Shown in pieces: positions 50,360-60,380 of a stretch of 64,000 nt of DNA. The notes beneath the pieces are model-generated. The model saw nothing but the letters and a program-made list of their open reading frames with translations. It was not told the origin of the DNA and did no database searches. The stretch comes from Clostridia bacterium (GTDB lineage Bacteria > Bacillota_A > Clostridia > Oscillospirales > CAG-272), in assembly GCA_017445115.1 (NCBI GenBank), contig JAFSUU010000019.1:62001-126000 (forward strand). The letters are read 5' to 3'. The position numbers were made by a program, and so were the translations under genes. The number at the start of each line of letters is the position of its first letter. Positions within the stretch are counted from its first letter, which is position 1.

Positions 50360-52765
50360 ATGAAATACGATTTTAAATATGTCGAGCCGAAATGGCAGAA
50401 AAAGTGGGAGGAAGCAGGCTGCTTCAAGGCGTCCTCCGATCACACGAAACCTAAATTCTACGGGCTTGTCGAGTTCCCGTATCCGAGCGGCGCCGGGATG
50501 CACGTCGGTCATATCAAGGCGTATTCCGGACTTGAGGTCGTCTCGAGAAAAAGACGCAAGCAGGGCTATAACGTTCTGTTCCCGATGGGCTTTGACGCGT
50601 TCGGACTTCCCGCGGAGAACTACGCTATAAAAACCGGCACTCATCCGAGGATCGTCACGAATAACAACATCAAAAACTTCACAAGTCAGCTTAAAAAAGT
50701 CGGTTATTCGTTTGACTGGGACCGCGTCGTCGATACGACTGACGAAAACTATTATAAGTGGACGCAGTGGATCTTCCTCAAAATGTTTGAGAACGGTCTC
50801 GTTTTCCGCGACAAAACTCTCGTCAACTACTGCCCGTCCTGCAAAGTTGTTCTTTCCAATGAGGACAGCCAGGGAGGAAAGTGTGACGTATGTCACAGCG
50901 ATGTAGTTCAGAAATCGAAGGACGTATGGTACCTCAGGATAACGGAGTACGCCGATAAGCTTCTCGAAGGCCTGAATGACGTAGATTATCCCGAAAACAT
51001 CAAGCTCCAGCAGGTCAACTGGATCGGCAAATCAAAGGGTGCGTTCGTCAACTTTGATATCAAAGGCACAGATGAAAAGCTGAAGATCTACACGACGCGT
51101 CCCGACACACTTTTCGGCGTTACATTTATGGTAATGGCTCCCGAGCATCCCATGCTCGAGAAGTACAAGGACATCATTTCAAACTATGATGAAGTCGAGG
51201 CGTATAAAACCGAGTGCGCAAAGAAAACCGAGTTCGAGCGCACGCAGCTCGTAAAAGAGAAGACAGGCGTCAGAATTTTCGGTATTTCTGCGATCAATCC
51301 CGTCAACGGAAAAGAGATCCCGATCTATATTTCCGATTACGTAATGATGGGCTACGGCACCGGAGCTATCATGGCGGTTCCCGCTCACGACACGCGCGAC
51401 TGGGAGTTTGCCAAGAAGTTCGGTATTGACATAATTGAAGTCATCAAAGGCGGAGACATATCCGTTGAAGCGTATACCGGAGACGGAGAGGTCGTCAACT
51501 CCGGATTCCTGAACGGACTTACGAATAAGAAGGACTCCATCGAAAAGATGATCGCGTATCTCGAAGAGCGCGGTATCGGCGAAGCCGGCGTTCAGTACAA
51601 GATGAAAGACTGGGCGTTCAACCGTCAGAGATACTGGGGCGAGCCTATCCCGCTCGTTCATTGTCCGGACTGCGGGATCGTCGCCGTTCCTTACAGCGAG
51701 TTGCCTTTGAAACTTCCGCCTGTCGAGAATTTTGAACCCGGTTCCGACGGCGAAAGCCCGCTCGCAAAGATCGATTCTTTCGTAAACTGCTCTTGTCCTA
51801 AGTGCGGTAAAGCCGCGCGCCGCGAGACCGACACAATGCCTCAGTGGGCAGGTTCTTCGTGGTATTTCCTGCGCTATATCGATCCGCATAACGATAACGA
51901 ATTTGCAAACGCCGAAGAGCTCAAATACTGGCTCCCCGTTGACTGGTACAACGGCGGTATGGAGCACGTTACCCGACACCTCATTTACTCACGTTTCTGG
52001 TATAAATTCCTTTACGATCTCAAACTCGTTCCGTATCCGGAACCGTACGCAAAGAGAACAGCGCAGGGGCTGATCCTCGGACCGGACGGTGAAAAAATGA
52101 GTAAGTCAAAGGGCAACGTCGTCAATCCGAACGACGTCGTAGACGAGTACGGCGCTGACGTTCTTCGCACTTACGTCCTCTTTATGGGCGACTACGGTCA
52201 GGCTGCTCCGTGGTCCGAGACAAGCGTCAAGGGCTGCAAGAGATTTATTGACCGCGTTTGGAATCTGCTTGAGATCGTGAACGACGATGAAAAATTCTCG
52301 GCGGAACTCGAAAGTTCTTTCCACAAGACGATAAAGAAAGTCTCCGATGATATCGAAACGCTCAAATATAACACGGCCGTAGCCGCTCTTATGACGCTCC
52401 TCAACCAGATCTACGAAAAGGGAAGCATAACGAAAGGCGAACTCAAAGCTTTCATTACGCTTCTCAATCCGTTTGCACCTCACGTGACCGAAGAGATCTG
52501 GGAAAAAATAGGCGGGGAGGGGCTTCTCGCTGTAGCTCCGTGGTGCGATTATGACGAGGCTAAGACCGTCGATGAAACTATTGAAGTTCCCGTTCAGATC
52601 AGCGGCAAACTTCGCGGAACGATAAGCGTTCCCGCAGACGCCGACGCCGCGGCCGTTATCGCCGCTGCAAAGGCTGATGAAAAGATAGCCGCAGCACTCG
52701 AGGGTAAAACAGTCATCAAGGAGATATACGTCCCGGGCAAGATAGTCAACATCGTAGCAAAATGA
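50360..52765 (+). CDS. leuS: Leucine--tRNA ligase
   Basis: 801 residues, bacterial type. The HIGH motif is PYPSGAGMHVGHIK (41-53) and KMSKS lies in GEKMSKSKGNVV. An editing CP1 domain spans roughly 225-420; the C-terminal anticodon and appended domains end in VPGKIVNI. A zinc-like pair CPSC...CDVCH (about 158-179) is visible. It charges tRNA-Leu. It follows rsfS by 19 nt, so there is no room for a T-box leader. GGAG precedes the ATG. Confidence 0.97.
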   Translation: MKYDFKYVEPKWQKKWEEAGCFKASSDHTKPKFYGLVEFPYPSGAGMHVGHIKAYSGLEVVSRKRRKQGYNVLFPMGFDAFGLPAENYAIKTGTHPRIVTNNNIKNFTSQLKKVGYSFDWDRVVDTTDENYYKWTQWIFLKMFENGLVFRDKTLVNYCPSCKVVLSNEDSQGGKCDVCHSDVVQKSKDVWYLRITEYADKLLEGLNDVDYPENIKLQQVNWIGKSKGAFVNFDIKGTDEKLKIYTTRPDTLFGVTFMVMAPEHPMLEKYKDIISNYDEVEAYKTECAKKTEFERTQLVKEKTGVRIFGISAINPVNGKEIPIYISDYVMMGYGTGAIMAVPAHDTRDWEFAKKFGIDIIEVIKGGDISVEAYTGDGEVVNSGFLNGLTNKKDSIEKMIAYLEERGIGEAGVQYKMKDWAFNRQRYWGEPIPLVHCPDCGIVAVPYSELPLKLPPVENFEPGSDGESPLAKIDSFVNCSCPKCGKAARRETDTMPQWAGSSWYFLRYIDPHNDNEFANAEELKYWLPVDWYNGGMEHVTRHLIYSRFWYKFLYDLKLVPYPEPYAKRTAQGLILGPDGEKMSKSKGNVVNPNDVVDEYGADVLRTYVLFMGDYGQAAPWSETSVKGCKRFIDRVWNLLEIVNDDEKFSAELESSFHKTIKKVSDDIETLKYNTAVAALMTLLNQIYEKGSITKGELKAFITLLNPFAPHVTEEIWEKIGGEGLLAVAPWCDYDEAKTVDETIEVPVQISGKLRGTISVPADADAAAVIAAAKADEKIAAALEGKTVIKEIYVPGKIVNIVAK

Positions 52766-52796
52766 TCTGTTTTTTCGCTGTTTTTAAATATTTCTC

Positions 52797-52825
52797 TTGA
52801 CACGGTGAAAAACTTGTTATATACT
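52797..52825 (+). promoter_or_regulatory. Promoter of rpsU
   Basis: TTGACA at 52797-52802, 17-bp spacer, TATACT at 52820-52825; rpsU starts 47 nt downstream. Confidence 0.85.
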
Positions 52826-52871
52826 AATACAGTAATTATTCCGCAAAGCGCGAAGGGAGGGAAAACAGAAT

Positions 52872-53048
52872 ATGGCAGAGATCAGAGTCAAAGAGGGCGA
52901 ATCCCTTGACAGCGCGCTTCGTCGTTTTAAACGTCAGTGCCAGCGTTCAGGCATTCAGGCTGAGCTTCGCAAGAGAGAATGCTATGAAAAGCCCAGCGTA
53001 AAGAGAAAGAAGAAGTCTGAAGCTGCGCGTAAGCGTAAGTACAAATAA
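52872..53048 (+). CDS. rpsU: 30S ribosomal protein bS21
   Basis: 58 residues, found by reading the gap after leuS. The sequence begins [20 protein letters not shown] and ends in a basic [13 protein letters not shown] tail, diagnostic for S21. GGGAGGG lies 9 nt upstream of ATG 52872. It has its own promoter (52797-52825) and terminator, so it is a single-gene unit. Confidence 0.96.
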   Translation: MAEIRVKEGESLDSALRRFKRQCQRSGIQAELRKRECYEKPSVKRKKKSEAARKRKYK

Positions 53049-53059
53049 TTCAAAAGTCA

Positions 53060-53088
53060 AGTGTCTCGTAAGAGACGCTTTTCTTTTT
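53060..53088 (+). terminator. Terminator of rpsU
   Basis: 7-bp stem GTGTCTC/GAGACGC (one G-U), GTAA loop, then TTTTCTTTTT. Confidence 0.85.
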
Positions 53089-53132
53089 CAACATAATTTT
53101 TTATAAAAAGAAAATTTTGTGCTTTTGTTACA

Positions 53133-53161
53133 TTGACTTATACTATAAATAATTGTATAAT
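53133..53161 (+). promoter_or_regulatory. Promoter of the rhamnulokinase-like gene
   Basis: TTGACT at 53133-53138, 17-bp spacer, TATAAT at 53156-53161; the start codon lies 29 nt beyond. Confidence 0.8.
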
Positions 53162-53190
53162 AAAATGTAAAATATTTATCGGAGGCGGAA

Positions 53191-54669
53191 ATGTCTGAAA
53201 AAAAGGTTCTCGCAATAGACCTCGGAGCTTCAAGCGGCAGAGGAATAGTCGGTTCTTTCGTAGGCGGCGTGATCTCGATAGAAGAGATACATCGTTTTTC
53301 CAACGATCCTTTACAGATAAACGGGAGTTACTTTTGGGATACGCTCCGTCTTCTTCATGAGATTAAAACAGCGATATTGAAATGCTCTGTAAAAGGCGGC
53401 ATTGATACCGTCGGAATAGACACCTGGGGTGTTGATTACGGTTACATAGACGGCGCCGGACAGCTTCTTGCGGTTCCTTATCAGTACCGTGATGAGCGTA
53501 CTCTTCCCGAGATGGAAAGAGTATATTCGATAATTCCATATTCGGATCTTTACGGAATTACCGGTATTGAATCGATGAGCTTCAATACGATCTTTCAGAT
53601 CTCTGCGGACAAGACCAACCGCCCGTGGATCGGTGAAAATGCAAAAACGCTTCTTCTGACGCCCGATCTGCTCGGATATTTTCTGACAGGAAAGCGCGTT
53701 TCTGAATACACTATTGCTTCGACCACCGCGCTTATGGACGCCGGACGACGTGAATTCTCCGATGAATTATTTGACAGACTCGGTATTTCAAAGAGCCTGT
53801 TTGCGCCTGTTGTGATGCCCGGCGCCGTGCTCGGCAAGCTTCTTCCCGCTGTCGATGATGAGACGGGAAATACCGGCGCTGTTGTCGTAAACGTGCCGTC
53901 TCACGACACTTCATCAGCTGTTCTCGCAGTACCTGCCGAGGACGACGACTTTCTCTTTATAAGCAGCGGAACCTGGTCGCTTATGGGAACCGAAAACGAA
54001 TGTCCCATCATCAACGAAGAATCGTGCCGCCTCAGCTTTACTAACGAAGGCGGTGTCGGCGGTAAGATCAACGTTATGAAGAATATTATGGGTCTATGGC
54101 TCATTCAGGAATCACGCCGCCAGTGGAAACGCGAAGGGGCTGAATACTCGTTTGACGAGCTTGAACGTTCGTCAGAGGACGCCGTTCCTTTCAAGTATTT
54201 GATCAATCCTGACGATATGTCGTTCAATAAAGCGGGCGATATGCCGCGAAGGATCGCCGATTTCTGTGAGCGTACCGGTCAGGGAAGACCCGAGGGCGTC
54301 GGAGAGATCATGAGATGTATCTACGAGAGCCTTGCTCTTAAGTACAGATATACTGCGGAACGCCTTGAAAAGCTTTGCTCAAAGAATTATAAGTCTATCA
54401 ATATCGTCGGCGGCGGCACTAAAGAGAAGCTTCTGTGCAGATATACCGCAAACTGCACCGGTAAGGTCGTCAACGCAGGTCCTGTTGAGGCGACGGCGCT
54501 CGGCAACATCGCGTCTCAGCTGATAGCCTGCGGCGAGATATCGGACGTTGCTGAAGCAAGACGGATCATCAGAAATTCATCCGACGTGAAAACTTACGTG
54601 CCCGATGCCGCGGAAAAGGCAGGATGGGATGCGGCTTATGAAAAGTTTTGCCGCATTGTTGAAAAGTAA
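53191..54669 (+). CDS. Rhamnulokinase-like FGGY sugar kinase
   Basis: 492 residues, FGGY family, closest in pattern to RhaB. AIDLGASSGRGIVG, GIDTWGVDYG, QYRDERT, PSHDTSSAV, LFISSGTWSLMG and INIVGGGTKEKLLCRYTA are present. It phosphorylates a ketose or related sugar with ATP; rhamnulose is likely, while fuculose is an alternative given the fucosidase at 30765. No rhamnose isomerase or aldolase is adjacent. GGAGGCGG precedes the ATG. The prs gene follows 31 nt later, apparently in the same transcript. Confidence 0.82.
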   Translation: MSEKKVLAIDLGASSGRGIVGSFVGGVISIEEIHRFSNDPLQINGSYFWDTLRLLHEIKTAILKCSVKGGIDTVGIDTWGVDYGYIDGAGQLLAVPYQYRDERTLPEMERVYSIIPYSDLYGITGIESMSFNTIFQISADKTNRPWIGENAKTLLLTPDLLGYFLTGKRVSEYTIASTTALMDAGRREFSDELFDRLGISKSLFAPVVMPGAVLGKLLPAVDDETGNTGAVVVNVPSHDTSSAVLAVPAEDDDFLFISSGTWSLMGTENECPIINEESCRLSFTNEGGVGGKINVMKNIMGLWLIQESRRQWKREGAEYSFDELERSSEDAVPFKYLINPDDMSFNKAGDMPRRIADFCERTGQGRPEGVGEIMRCIYESLALKYRYTAERLEKLCSKNYKSINIVGGGTKEKLLCRYTANCTGKVVNAGPVEATALGNIASQLIACGEISDVAEARRIIRNSSDVKTYVPDAAEKAGWDAAYEKFCRIVEK

Positions 54670-54700
54670 ATAATTATTAAAATATATGGGGGATAATTCT

Positions 54701-55846
54701 ATGGGAACATTATACGGAGAACTCGGAGTGATCGGAATGAGAGGCTGTGAAGGCTTCTCCGAACAGGTTGACAGTTACCTTCGCGATTGGAGACGTCACG
54801 GAGATGAGGAGACTTATCTGATCTCGGCAGACTGCCCGAGGTTCGGTTCCGGAGAAGCGAAAGCTATCGTTTACGATTCGATGAGAGGTCATGACCTCTA
54901 TATCATCACCGATATGTTCAATCATAACGTCGAGTACAAAATGTACGGCAAAAGCGTGCCTATGAGTCCCGACGACCATTACCAGGATCTGAAACGCATA
55001 ATCGCAGCTGTCGGCGGCAAAGCGAGACGCATATCAGTCATTATGCCGATGCTTTATGAAGGAAGACAGCATAAACGCACAACAAGAGAGTCGCTTGACT
55101 GCGCACTTGCGCTTCAGGAGCTCGTCAGTATGGGCGTTTCGAACATCATCACTTTTGACGCGCACGATCCCAGAGTATCCAACGCTATCCCCCTGAGCGG
55201 ATTTGACAACGTTCGCCCGACGTATCAGATGCTCAAGGCTCTGTGCAAAAAATATCCCGATATCAGCCTTTCAAAAGATGATATTATGGTCATCTCCCCC
55301 GATGAGGGCGCGATGAGCCGCAGTATGTATTATGCTTCCGTTATGGGTATTGAACTCGGTATGTTCTACAAGAGGCGTAATTATTCTGTTATTGTGAACG
55401 GCAAAAATCCGATAGAAGCTCACGAGTACCTCGGCAAGGACATTAAGGACAAGGATGTTATTGTCGTTGACGATATGCTGTCGTCCGGCGATTCTATCCT
55501 CGACGTTTCTCTGCAGCTTAAGGAAAAAGGCGCAAAACGCATTTTCCTCTTCCTCACGTTCGCTCTCTTTACAAGCGGTTATGAAGCTATTGAAAAGGCA
55601 TACAACGATGGACTGTTCACTCAGATCTTCTCGACCAACCTGGTTTACGCTCCGGACGAGCTTCTCGCCAAAGAGTGGTTCACTCAGGTCAATATGTGCA
55701 AATACGTGGCTTATCTGATCGATACTCTGAATCACGACGAGTCTATCAGCACTCTTCTCAACCCCGTGAAGAGGATCCACAATCTGCTTGAAAAGCAGGC
55801 TGCGAAAGTTGCAGAACTCAAAGACAAACAGCTTCCTTTAGTATAA
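54701..55846 (+). CDS. prs: Ribose-phosphate pyrophosphokinase (long form)
   Basis: 381 residues, compared with about 315 for classic Prs. The phosphoribosyltransferase loop is VIVVDDMLSSGDSILD and the metal/ATP motifs are TFDAHDPRVSNAIP and MPMLYEGRQHKR. It makes PRPP from ribose 5-phosphate and ATP for nucleotide, His and Trp synthesis and for the Upp reaction. ATG 54701 follows GGGGGA; ATG 54686 lies upstream of that site. A C-terminal helical extension after about residue 320 explains part of the length. Confidence 0.88.
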   Translation: MGTLYGELGVIGMRGCEGFSEQVDSYLRDWRRHGDEETYLISADCPRFGSGEAKAIVYDSMRGHDLYIITDMFNHNVEYKMYGKSVPMSPDDHYQDLKRIIAAVGGKARRISVIMPMLYEGRQHKRTTRESLDCALALQELVSMGVSNIITFDAHDPRVSNAIPLSGFDNVRPTYQMLKALCKKYPDISLSKDDIMVISPDEGAMSRSMYYASVMGIELGMFYKRRNYSVIVNGKNPIEAHEYLGKDIKDKDVIVVDDMLSSGDSILDVSLQLKEKGAKRIFLFLTFALFTSGYEAIEKAYNDGLFTQIFSTNLVYAPDELLAKEWFTQVNMCKYVAYLIDTLNHDESISTLLNPVKRIHNLLEKQAAKVAELKDKQLPLV

Positions 55847-55859
55847 ATCAGGAGAACTT

Positions 55860-57572
55860 ATGTTAAATTTCAAAAAGATGCTTGCCGAAAAACTTTCGGA
55901 GGCGTCAAAAGAGTATTTTCCCGACGCGGATCTTTCTTCGGTCAATTTCGAGGAAATGTTTGAATATCCGCCGGATAACTCCATGGGAGACGTAGCGCTT
56001 CCTTGCTTCAAACTTTCGAAGACGCTTCGAAAAGCTCCGCCGATGATCTCCGCGGCGCTTGCCGGATATGATTACGGAGATTCGGTCGCTTCCGTCGCCT
56101 GTGCCAGCGGTTATCTGAATTTTAAAATATCCGATAAATATCTCGCGTCCTCGGTTCTCGGCGATATAGAAAAACTCGGCGATAAATACGGTTCAAACGA
56201 ACTCGGAAAAGGTAAGACCGCCGTATTTGACTATTCGTCCCCGAACGTAGCGAAACCCTTTCATATCGGGCACCTCGGCACTACCGTGATCGGTCACTCG
56301 CTTAAGCTTCTGCACGAGTTTTCGGGATTTAAGTGCGTCGGTATCAACTACCTTGGCGACTGGGGAACTCAGTTCGGTAAAATGATATGCGCATTCCGTC
56401 TTTGGGGAGATAAAAAGACGATCGAAGAAACCGGCATTGACGGCCTTGTTGCGTTATACGTCAAGTTTCACGAAGAAGCAGAGCGCGATCCCTCGCTCGA
56501 GGACGCCGCGCGCGCCGAGTTCAAAAAACTTGAGGACGGCGATGAAGAGAATATCTCGCTTTGGAAGTGGTTCGTAGAGATCAGCCTCAAGGAGTATCAG
56601 ATAACGTACAAGCAGCTCGGCATCGAGTTCGACAGCTACAAAGGCGAGAGCTTTTACACCGATAAAATGCCCGAGCAGGTACAGAAACTCCGTGATATGG
56701 GGCTTCTTAAGATCGATCAGGGCGCATCTATCGTAGACCTTGAAAAATACGATATGCCGCCTTGCCTTATCCTCAAAAGCGACGGTACGACGCTCTATCC
56801 CACGCGTGACATAGCGGCGGCGGTCTACCGCAAAAATACGTACGATTTTGATAAGTGTATATACGTTACATCAGCTCAGCAGATCCTTCATTTTTCGCAG
56901 TGGTTCAAGGTCGTCGAGCTTATGGGCTACGACTGGTACGACAAGCTCGTTCACGTTCCGTACGGTACCGTCAGTATTGACGGCGAGAAACTCGCTACGA
57001 GAACGGGACACGTCATTCTGCTTCGCGATCTGTTTTCGACCGCGATCGAAAAAGTAAATGCCGTGATGGATGAGAAAAACCCCGATCTCGAAAACAGAGC
57101 GGAAGTCGCGGAAGCGGTCGGCGTAGGAGCCGTCATATTCCACTATCTGTTAAACAGCCGTATCAAGGATATAAACTTCAATATGGACGCCGCTTTGAGC
57201 TTTGAAGGCAACACGGGACCGTATGCACAGTATACCTACGCGCGCACCTGCAGCGTGCTTTCCAAAGCCGGCGCGGCAGATCATAACGCCGAGATCGTGA
57301 TCACGGATCCGTCAGAGTCCGACCTTCTGAAAACTCTTTCTCTCATGCCCGAGAAAGTCTTGTCGGCTCTCGCCGATTACGAACCGTCTGTCATCACAAG
57401 GTACGTAATTGACGTGTGTACGGCTTTCAACAGATTTTATCATGACTGCCAGATCCTGAACGCGAATGACGAGGCGGTTCGCAGCACAAGGCTCCGTCTT
57501 ACCGCGGCGGCGGGAACAGTTCTGAAGAACGCGCTTCACCTGATCTGTCTCAAAACTCCCGAAAAAATATAA
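55860..57572 (+). CDS. argS: Arginine--tRNA ligase
   Basis: 570 residues. The N-terminal additional domain is followed by the class I catalytic core with HIGH-type PFHIGHLGTTVIGHS, YLGDWGTQFGKMI and TLYPTRDIAAAVYR. DGEKLATRTGHVILL stands at the KMSKS-equivalent position, as usual in ArgRS, which often lacks canonical KMSKS. The C-terminal anticodon domain ends in LHLICLKTPEKI. It charges tRNA-Arg. It is followed 16 nt later by yebC. Confidence 0.96.
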   Translation: MLNFKKMLAEKLSEASKEYFPDADLSSVNFEEMFEYPPDNSMGDVALPCFKLSKTLRKAPPMISAALAGYDYGDSVASVACASGYLNFKISDKYLASSVLGDIEKLGDKYGSNELGKGKTAVFDYSSPNVAKPFHIGHLGTTVIGHSLKLLHEFSGFKCVGINYLGDWGTQFGKMICAFRLWGDKKTIEETGIDGLVALYVKFHEEAERDPSLEDAARAEFKKLEDGDEENISLWKWFVEISLKEYQITYKQLGIEFDSYKGESFYTDKMPEQVQKLRDMGLLKIDQGASIVDLEKYDMPPCLILKSDGTTLYPTRDIAAAVYRKNTYDFDKCIYVTSAQQILHFSQWFKVVELMGYDWYDKLVHVPYGTVSIDGEKLATRTGHVILLRDLFSTAIEKVNAVMDEKNPDLENRAEVAEAVGVGAVIFHYLLNSRIKDINFNMDAALSFEGNTGPYAQYTYARTCSVLSKAGAADHNAEIVITDPSESDLLKTLSLMPEKVLSALADYEPSVITRYVIDVCTAFNRFYHDCQILNANDEAVRSTRLRLTAAAGTVLKNALHLICLKTPEKI

Positions 57573-57588
57573 ATTTGAGGTATAAATT

Positions 57589-58320
57589 ATGTCCGGACAT
57601 TCAAAATGGAACAACATCAAAAACAAGAAAGAGAAGACCGACGCTCAAAAAGCCAAAGTGTTCACCAAAATAGGTAAGGAGATCGCTATCGCAGTCAGAG
57701 CGGGCGGTCCCGATCCGAACGTCAACCGCAAGCTCAAGGATCTCATAGCAAAAGCAAAGAGCTGTAACGTTCCGAACGATAACATTGAGCGCTCCATCAA
57801 AAAAGCGAGCGGAGCAGACGGCGTTTCCTATGAGGAGATCACTTACGAAGGATACGGCCCGTCCGGTATCGCCGTGATCGTTGAGACTGCGACCGACAAC
57901 AGAAACAGAACAGCTTCCGAGATGCGTCACTATTTCGATAAGTACGGCGGAAATCTCGGTCAGTCCGGCTGCGTTTCGTTTATGTTCGACGATAAAGGCG
58001 TCATTATCATTATGAACGAGGACGGAGATATCGACGAAGATGCTCTTATGGAGACCGCTCTCGAAGCCGGCGCTGCCGATTTTGCTGCTGAAGACGGAGT
58101 CTTTGAGATCTATACTGAGACCGACGACCTCGATTTCGTAAAAGACGCTCTTGAGGCTGCGGGCTACAAGATCGAATCCGCAGAGCTTGACAAGATACCT
58201 CAGACGTATATCACACTTGAGAGCGAAGACGACATCAAGAATATGAATCTTCTTCTTGAACATCTTGAAGATAACGACGACGTTCAGGAAGTATATCACA
58301 ACTGGGAAAACGCCGAGTAA
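57589..58320 (+). CDS. yebC: YebC/PmpR-family protein
   Basis: 243 residues. SGHSKWNNIKNKKEKTDAQK at the start and NRKLKDLIAKAK, EGYGPSGIAVIVE and GGNLGQSGCVSFMF are diagnostic. Members were described as transcriptional regulators, and more recent work on some YebC proteins supports a role in translation of difficult peptide stretches. TTGAGG precedes the ATG. The stop codon lies inside the terminator hairpin at 58307-58336. Confidence 0.94.
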   Translation: MSGHSKWNNIKNKKEKTDAQKAKVFTKIGKEIAIAVRAGGPDPNVNRKLKDLIAKAKSCNVPNDNIERSIKKASGADGVSYEEITYEGYGPSGIAVIVETATDNRNRTASEMRHYFDKYGGNLGQSGCVSFMFDDKGVIIIMNEDGDIDEDALMETALEAGAADFAAEDGVFEIYTETDDLDFVKDALEAAGYKIESAELDKIPQTYITLESEDDIKNMNLLLEHLEDNDDVQEVYHNWENAE

Positions 58321-58336
58321 TACTCACGGCGTTTTT
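58307..58336 (+). terminator. Terminator overlapping the yebC stop codon
   Basis: 9-bp stem AAAACGCCG/CGGCGTTTT around an 11-nt loop (with a further GAGTA/TACTC pairing), ending in the T run. Confidence 0.8.
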
Positions 58337-58369
58337 GCCGTTCATTATCACTTATTTCAGGAGGGTACT

Positions 58370-59473
58370 ATGATATCGTTTCCCGGCCTCGGCATCGGAC
58401 CTTTTTCCATTGATCCGGTCGCTTTTAAGATCTTCGGTCTTACCGTCAGATGGTACGGGCTGATCATTTGCGTCGGTATGATCTTTTCTTTGATCTATAT
58501 CGTAACAAGAATAAAGTATGAAAAGATAAAGACGGACGATTTCGTGGATCTTGCTATATTCACGATCATTTTCGGCGTCGTCGGAGCGAGGATATATTAC
58601 GTACTGTTTGAACTCGACAGCTATATCGTTCCGGGCGATTTCTGGGAGTCCGTTAAAAAGATGGTGGCGGTATGGGAAGGCGGCATCGCGATCTACGGCG
58701 CTATCATCGGCGGTTTTATCACCGTGTTCATCGTCTGCCGCATCAAAAAGCTTCGCTTTTCTACGGCGCTCGACGCCGTTTCTCCCGGTGTAATGATAGG
58801 TCAGTTCATCGGAAGATGGGGCAATTTTGTAAATATGGAAGCGCACGGCGGAGAGACTTCTCTCCCGTGGAGGATGGGGCTTTCAACGGACGGGGAAGTC
58901 TGGAATTATTATCATCCGACTTTTCTTTACGAATCGCTCTGGAACGTCATAGGATTTGTCCTGATCGCGATCATATATAAAAAGAAAAAGTTTAACGGCC
59001 AGATCTTTCTGCTTTATATCACCTGGTACGGATTCGGAAGAATGTTTATTGAGGGTCTTCGTACGGACAGCCTTTACCTCCATTTATTCGGACTCGATAT
59101 CAGAATATCTCAGATCGTCGGATTCGCCACTTTTGTTATAGGGCTTGTGCTGATTATAATTAATCTCGTCAAAGCCAAAAAGGGCAAACTCGCGCTTGCT
59201 TCGAGCCCGTATCTCAACGTATCTGGACCTAAGTCTTTTGATCTTGCACCCTCTGCAGACGACGATGATGAATTCGTTGAACAGCCGGCAGATCCCGAAA
59301 ATGAAATCAGCGATGCGCAAGACGTCCCTGCCGAAAAACCGGACGAGGCTCAGGGTGATTCAGCTGAGTCAGGCGTCGTCGAAGGATCCAATGACGACTT
59401 GGACGGTGAAGCCGTTGAAAAAGCTGATGGACCGGAAGCCAATGAAGCGGCTGATAAGGAGGATGTCCTGTGA
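58370..59473 (+). CDS. lgt: Prolipoprotein diacylglyceryl transferase with long acidic tail
   Basis: 367 residues; the catalytic part occupies about 1-267, the usual Lgt size, with several membrane helices. [26 protein letters not shown] and the Lgt signature [15 protein letters not shown] are clear. It transfers diacylglycerol from phosphatidylglycerol to the lipobox cysteine of prolipoproteins such as the DUF3048 lipoprotein at 12484. The last 100 residues are an acidic, Ala/Asp/Glu-rich, probably disordered cytoplasmic tail not found in typical Lgt. ATG 58370 follows AGGAGGG. It overlaps folD by 1 nt. Confidence 0.94.
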   Translation: MISFPGLGIGPFSIDPVAFKIFGLTVRWYGLIICVGMIFSLIYIVTRIKYEKIKTDDFVDLAIFTIIFGVVGARIYYVLFELDSYIVPGDFWESVKKMVAVWEGGIAIYGAIIGGFITVFIVCRIKKLRFSTALDAVSPGVMIGQFIGRWGNFVNMEAHGGETSLPWRMGLSTDGEVWNYYHPTFLYESLWNVIGFVLIAIIYKKKKFNGQIFLLYITWYGFGRMFIEGLRTDSLYLHLFGLDIRISQIVGFATFVIGLVLIIINLVKAKKGKLALASSPYLNVSGPKSFDLAPSADDDDEFVEQPADPENEISDAQDVPAEKPDEAQGDSAESGVVEGSNDDLDGEAVEKADGPEANEAADKEDVL

Positions 59474-60327
59474 TGTCTGGCGAAGCAAAAATCATTGACG
59501 GAAAGCGGATCTCAGCACTCGAGCGCGAAAGGATCGCCGAAGAAGCCGCCGATCTTTCGAAATCTGGAGTTGTACCGGGTCTTGCGGTTATAATCGTCGG
59601 CGATGATCCGGCTTCAAAAGTATACGTCAGGAACAAGCGCAAGGCGTGCGAATCCGTAGGTTTTTATTCTGTTGTTGTTGAGCTGCCGGCAGAGACGTCT
59701 GAGGATGAATTGATACGGGAGATAGAGAAGTTCGCCGCAGACAGTAAGATCGACGGTATACTCGTACAGCTTCCTCTGCCGCCCCATATTGACGAAAAGA
59801 AGATCATTGCCGCTATCCCGGCGTCGAAAGACGTCGATGCATTCAACCTTGAAAACGTCGGCAGGATAATGACCGGAGATCCTTATTTTCTCCCTTGTAC
59901 GCCTGCCGGAATAATGAAAATGCTCGAATATGAGGGCATTTCGGTCTCGGGTAAAGAATGTGTAGTTGTCGGCAGAAGCAATATAGTAGGGAAACCCATG
60001 GCGATGCTGCTCCTCGCGGCTAACGGAACTGTGACGATCTGCCATTCGAAAACCCGCGATCTTGCGGATGTTACGAGGAAAGCAGATATTTTGGTCGCGG
60101 CTATCGGCAAGCCTAAGTTTATTACCGCGGATATGGTAAAACACGGCGCCGTAGTCATAGACGTCGGTATCAACAGACTTGACGACGGCTCGCTCTGCGG
60201 CGACGTTGACTTTGATGAGGTCTCAAAGAAAGCGTCTGCGATCACGCCGGTCCCGGGTGGCGTCGGCCCTATGACGATAACAACTCTTCTTTCAAACACA
60301 CTGACTTCGGCGAAGAGAAGAGTCTAA
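59473..60327 (+). CDS. folD: Methylenetetrahydrofolate dehydrogenase/cyclohydrolase
   Basis: 284 residues. [20 protein letters not shown] (catalytic Lys and Tyr region), [28 protein letters not shown] and [17 protein letters not shown] are FolD motifs. It interconverts methylene-, methenyl- and formyl-tetrahydrofolate and so supplies TrmFO and purine synthesis. ATG 59473 and the preceding in-frame GTG 59470 are 9 and 6 nt from AGGAGG (59458-59463); either could be used. It is the last gene before the terminator/promoter hybrid at 60351-60388. Confidence 0.95.
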   Translation: MSGEAKIIDGKRISALERERIAEEAADLSKSGVVPGLAVIIVGDDPASKVYVRNKRKACESVGFYSVVVELPAETSEDELIREIEKFAADSKIDGILVQLPLPPHIDEKKIIAAIPASKDVDAFNLENVGRIMTGDPYFLPCTPAGIMKMLEYEGISVSGKECVVVGRSNIVGKPMAMLLLAANGTVTICHSKTRDLADVTRKADILVAAIGKPKFITADMVKHGAVVIDVGINRLDDGSLCGDVDFDEVSKKASAITPVPGGVGPMTITTLLSNTLTSAKRRV

Positions 60328-60350
60328 TATTATAATATTAAATAAATGTA

Positions 60351-60380
60351 AAAAAACTCTTGACATATCAGGAGTTTTTT
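60351..60380 (+). terminator. Terminator of lgt-folD, overlapping the rplU promoter
   Basis: AAAAAACTC/GAGTTTTTT with a 12-nt loop; only three G-C pairs, but a full T6 arm. The rplU -35 box TTGACA forms half of the loop. Confidence 0.62.
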
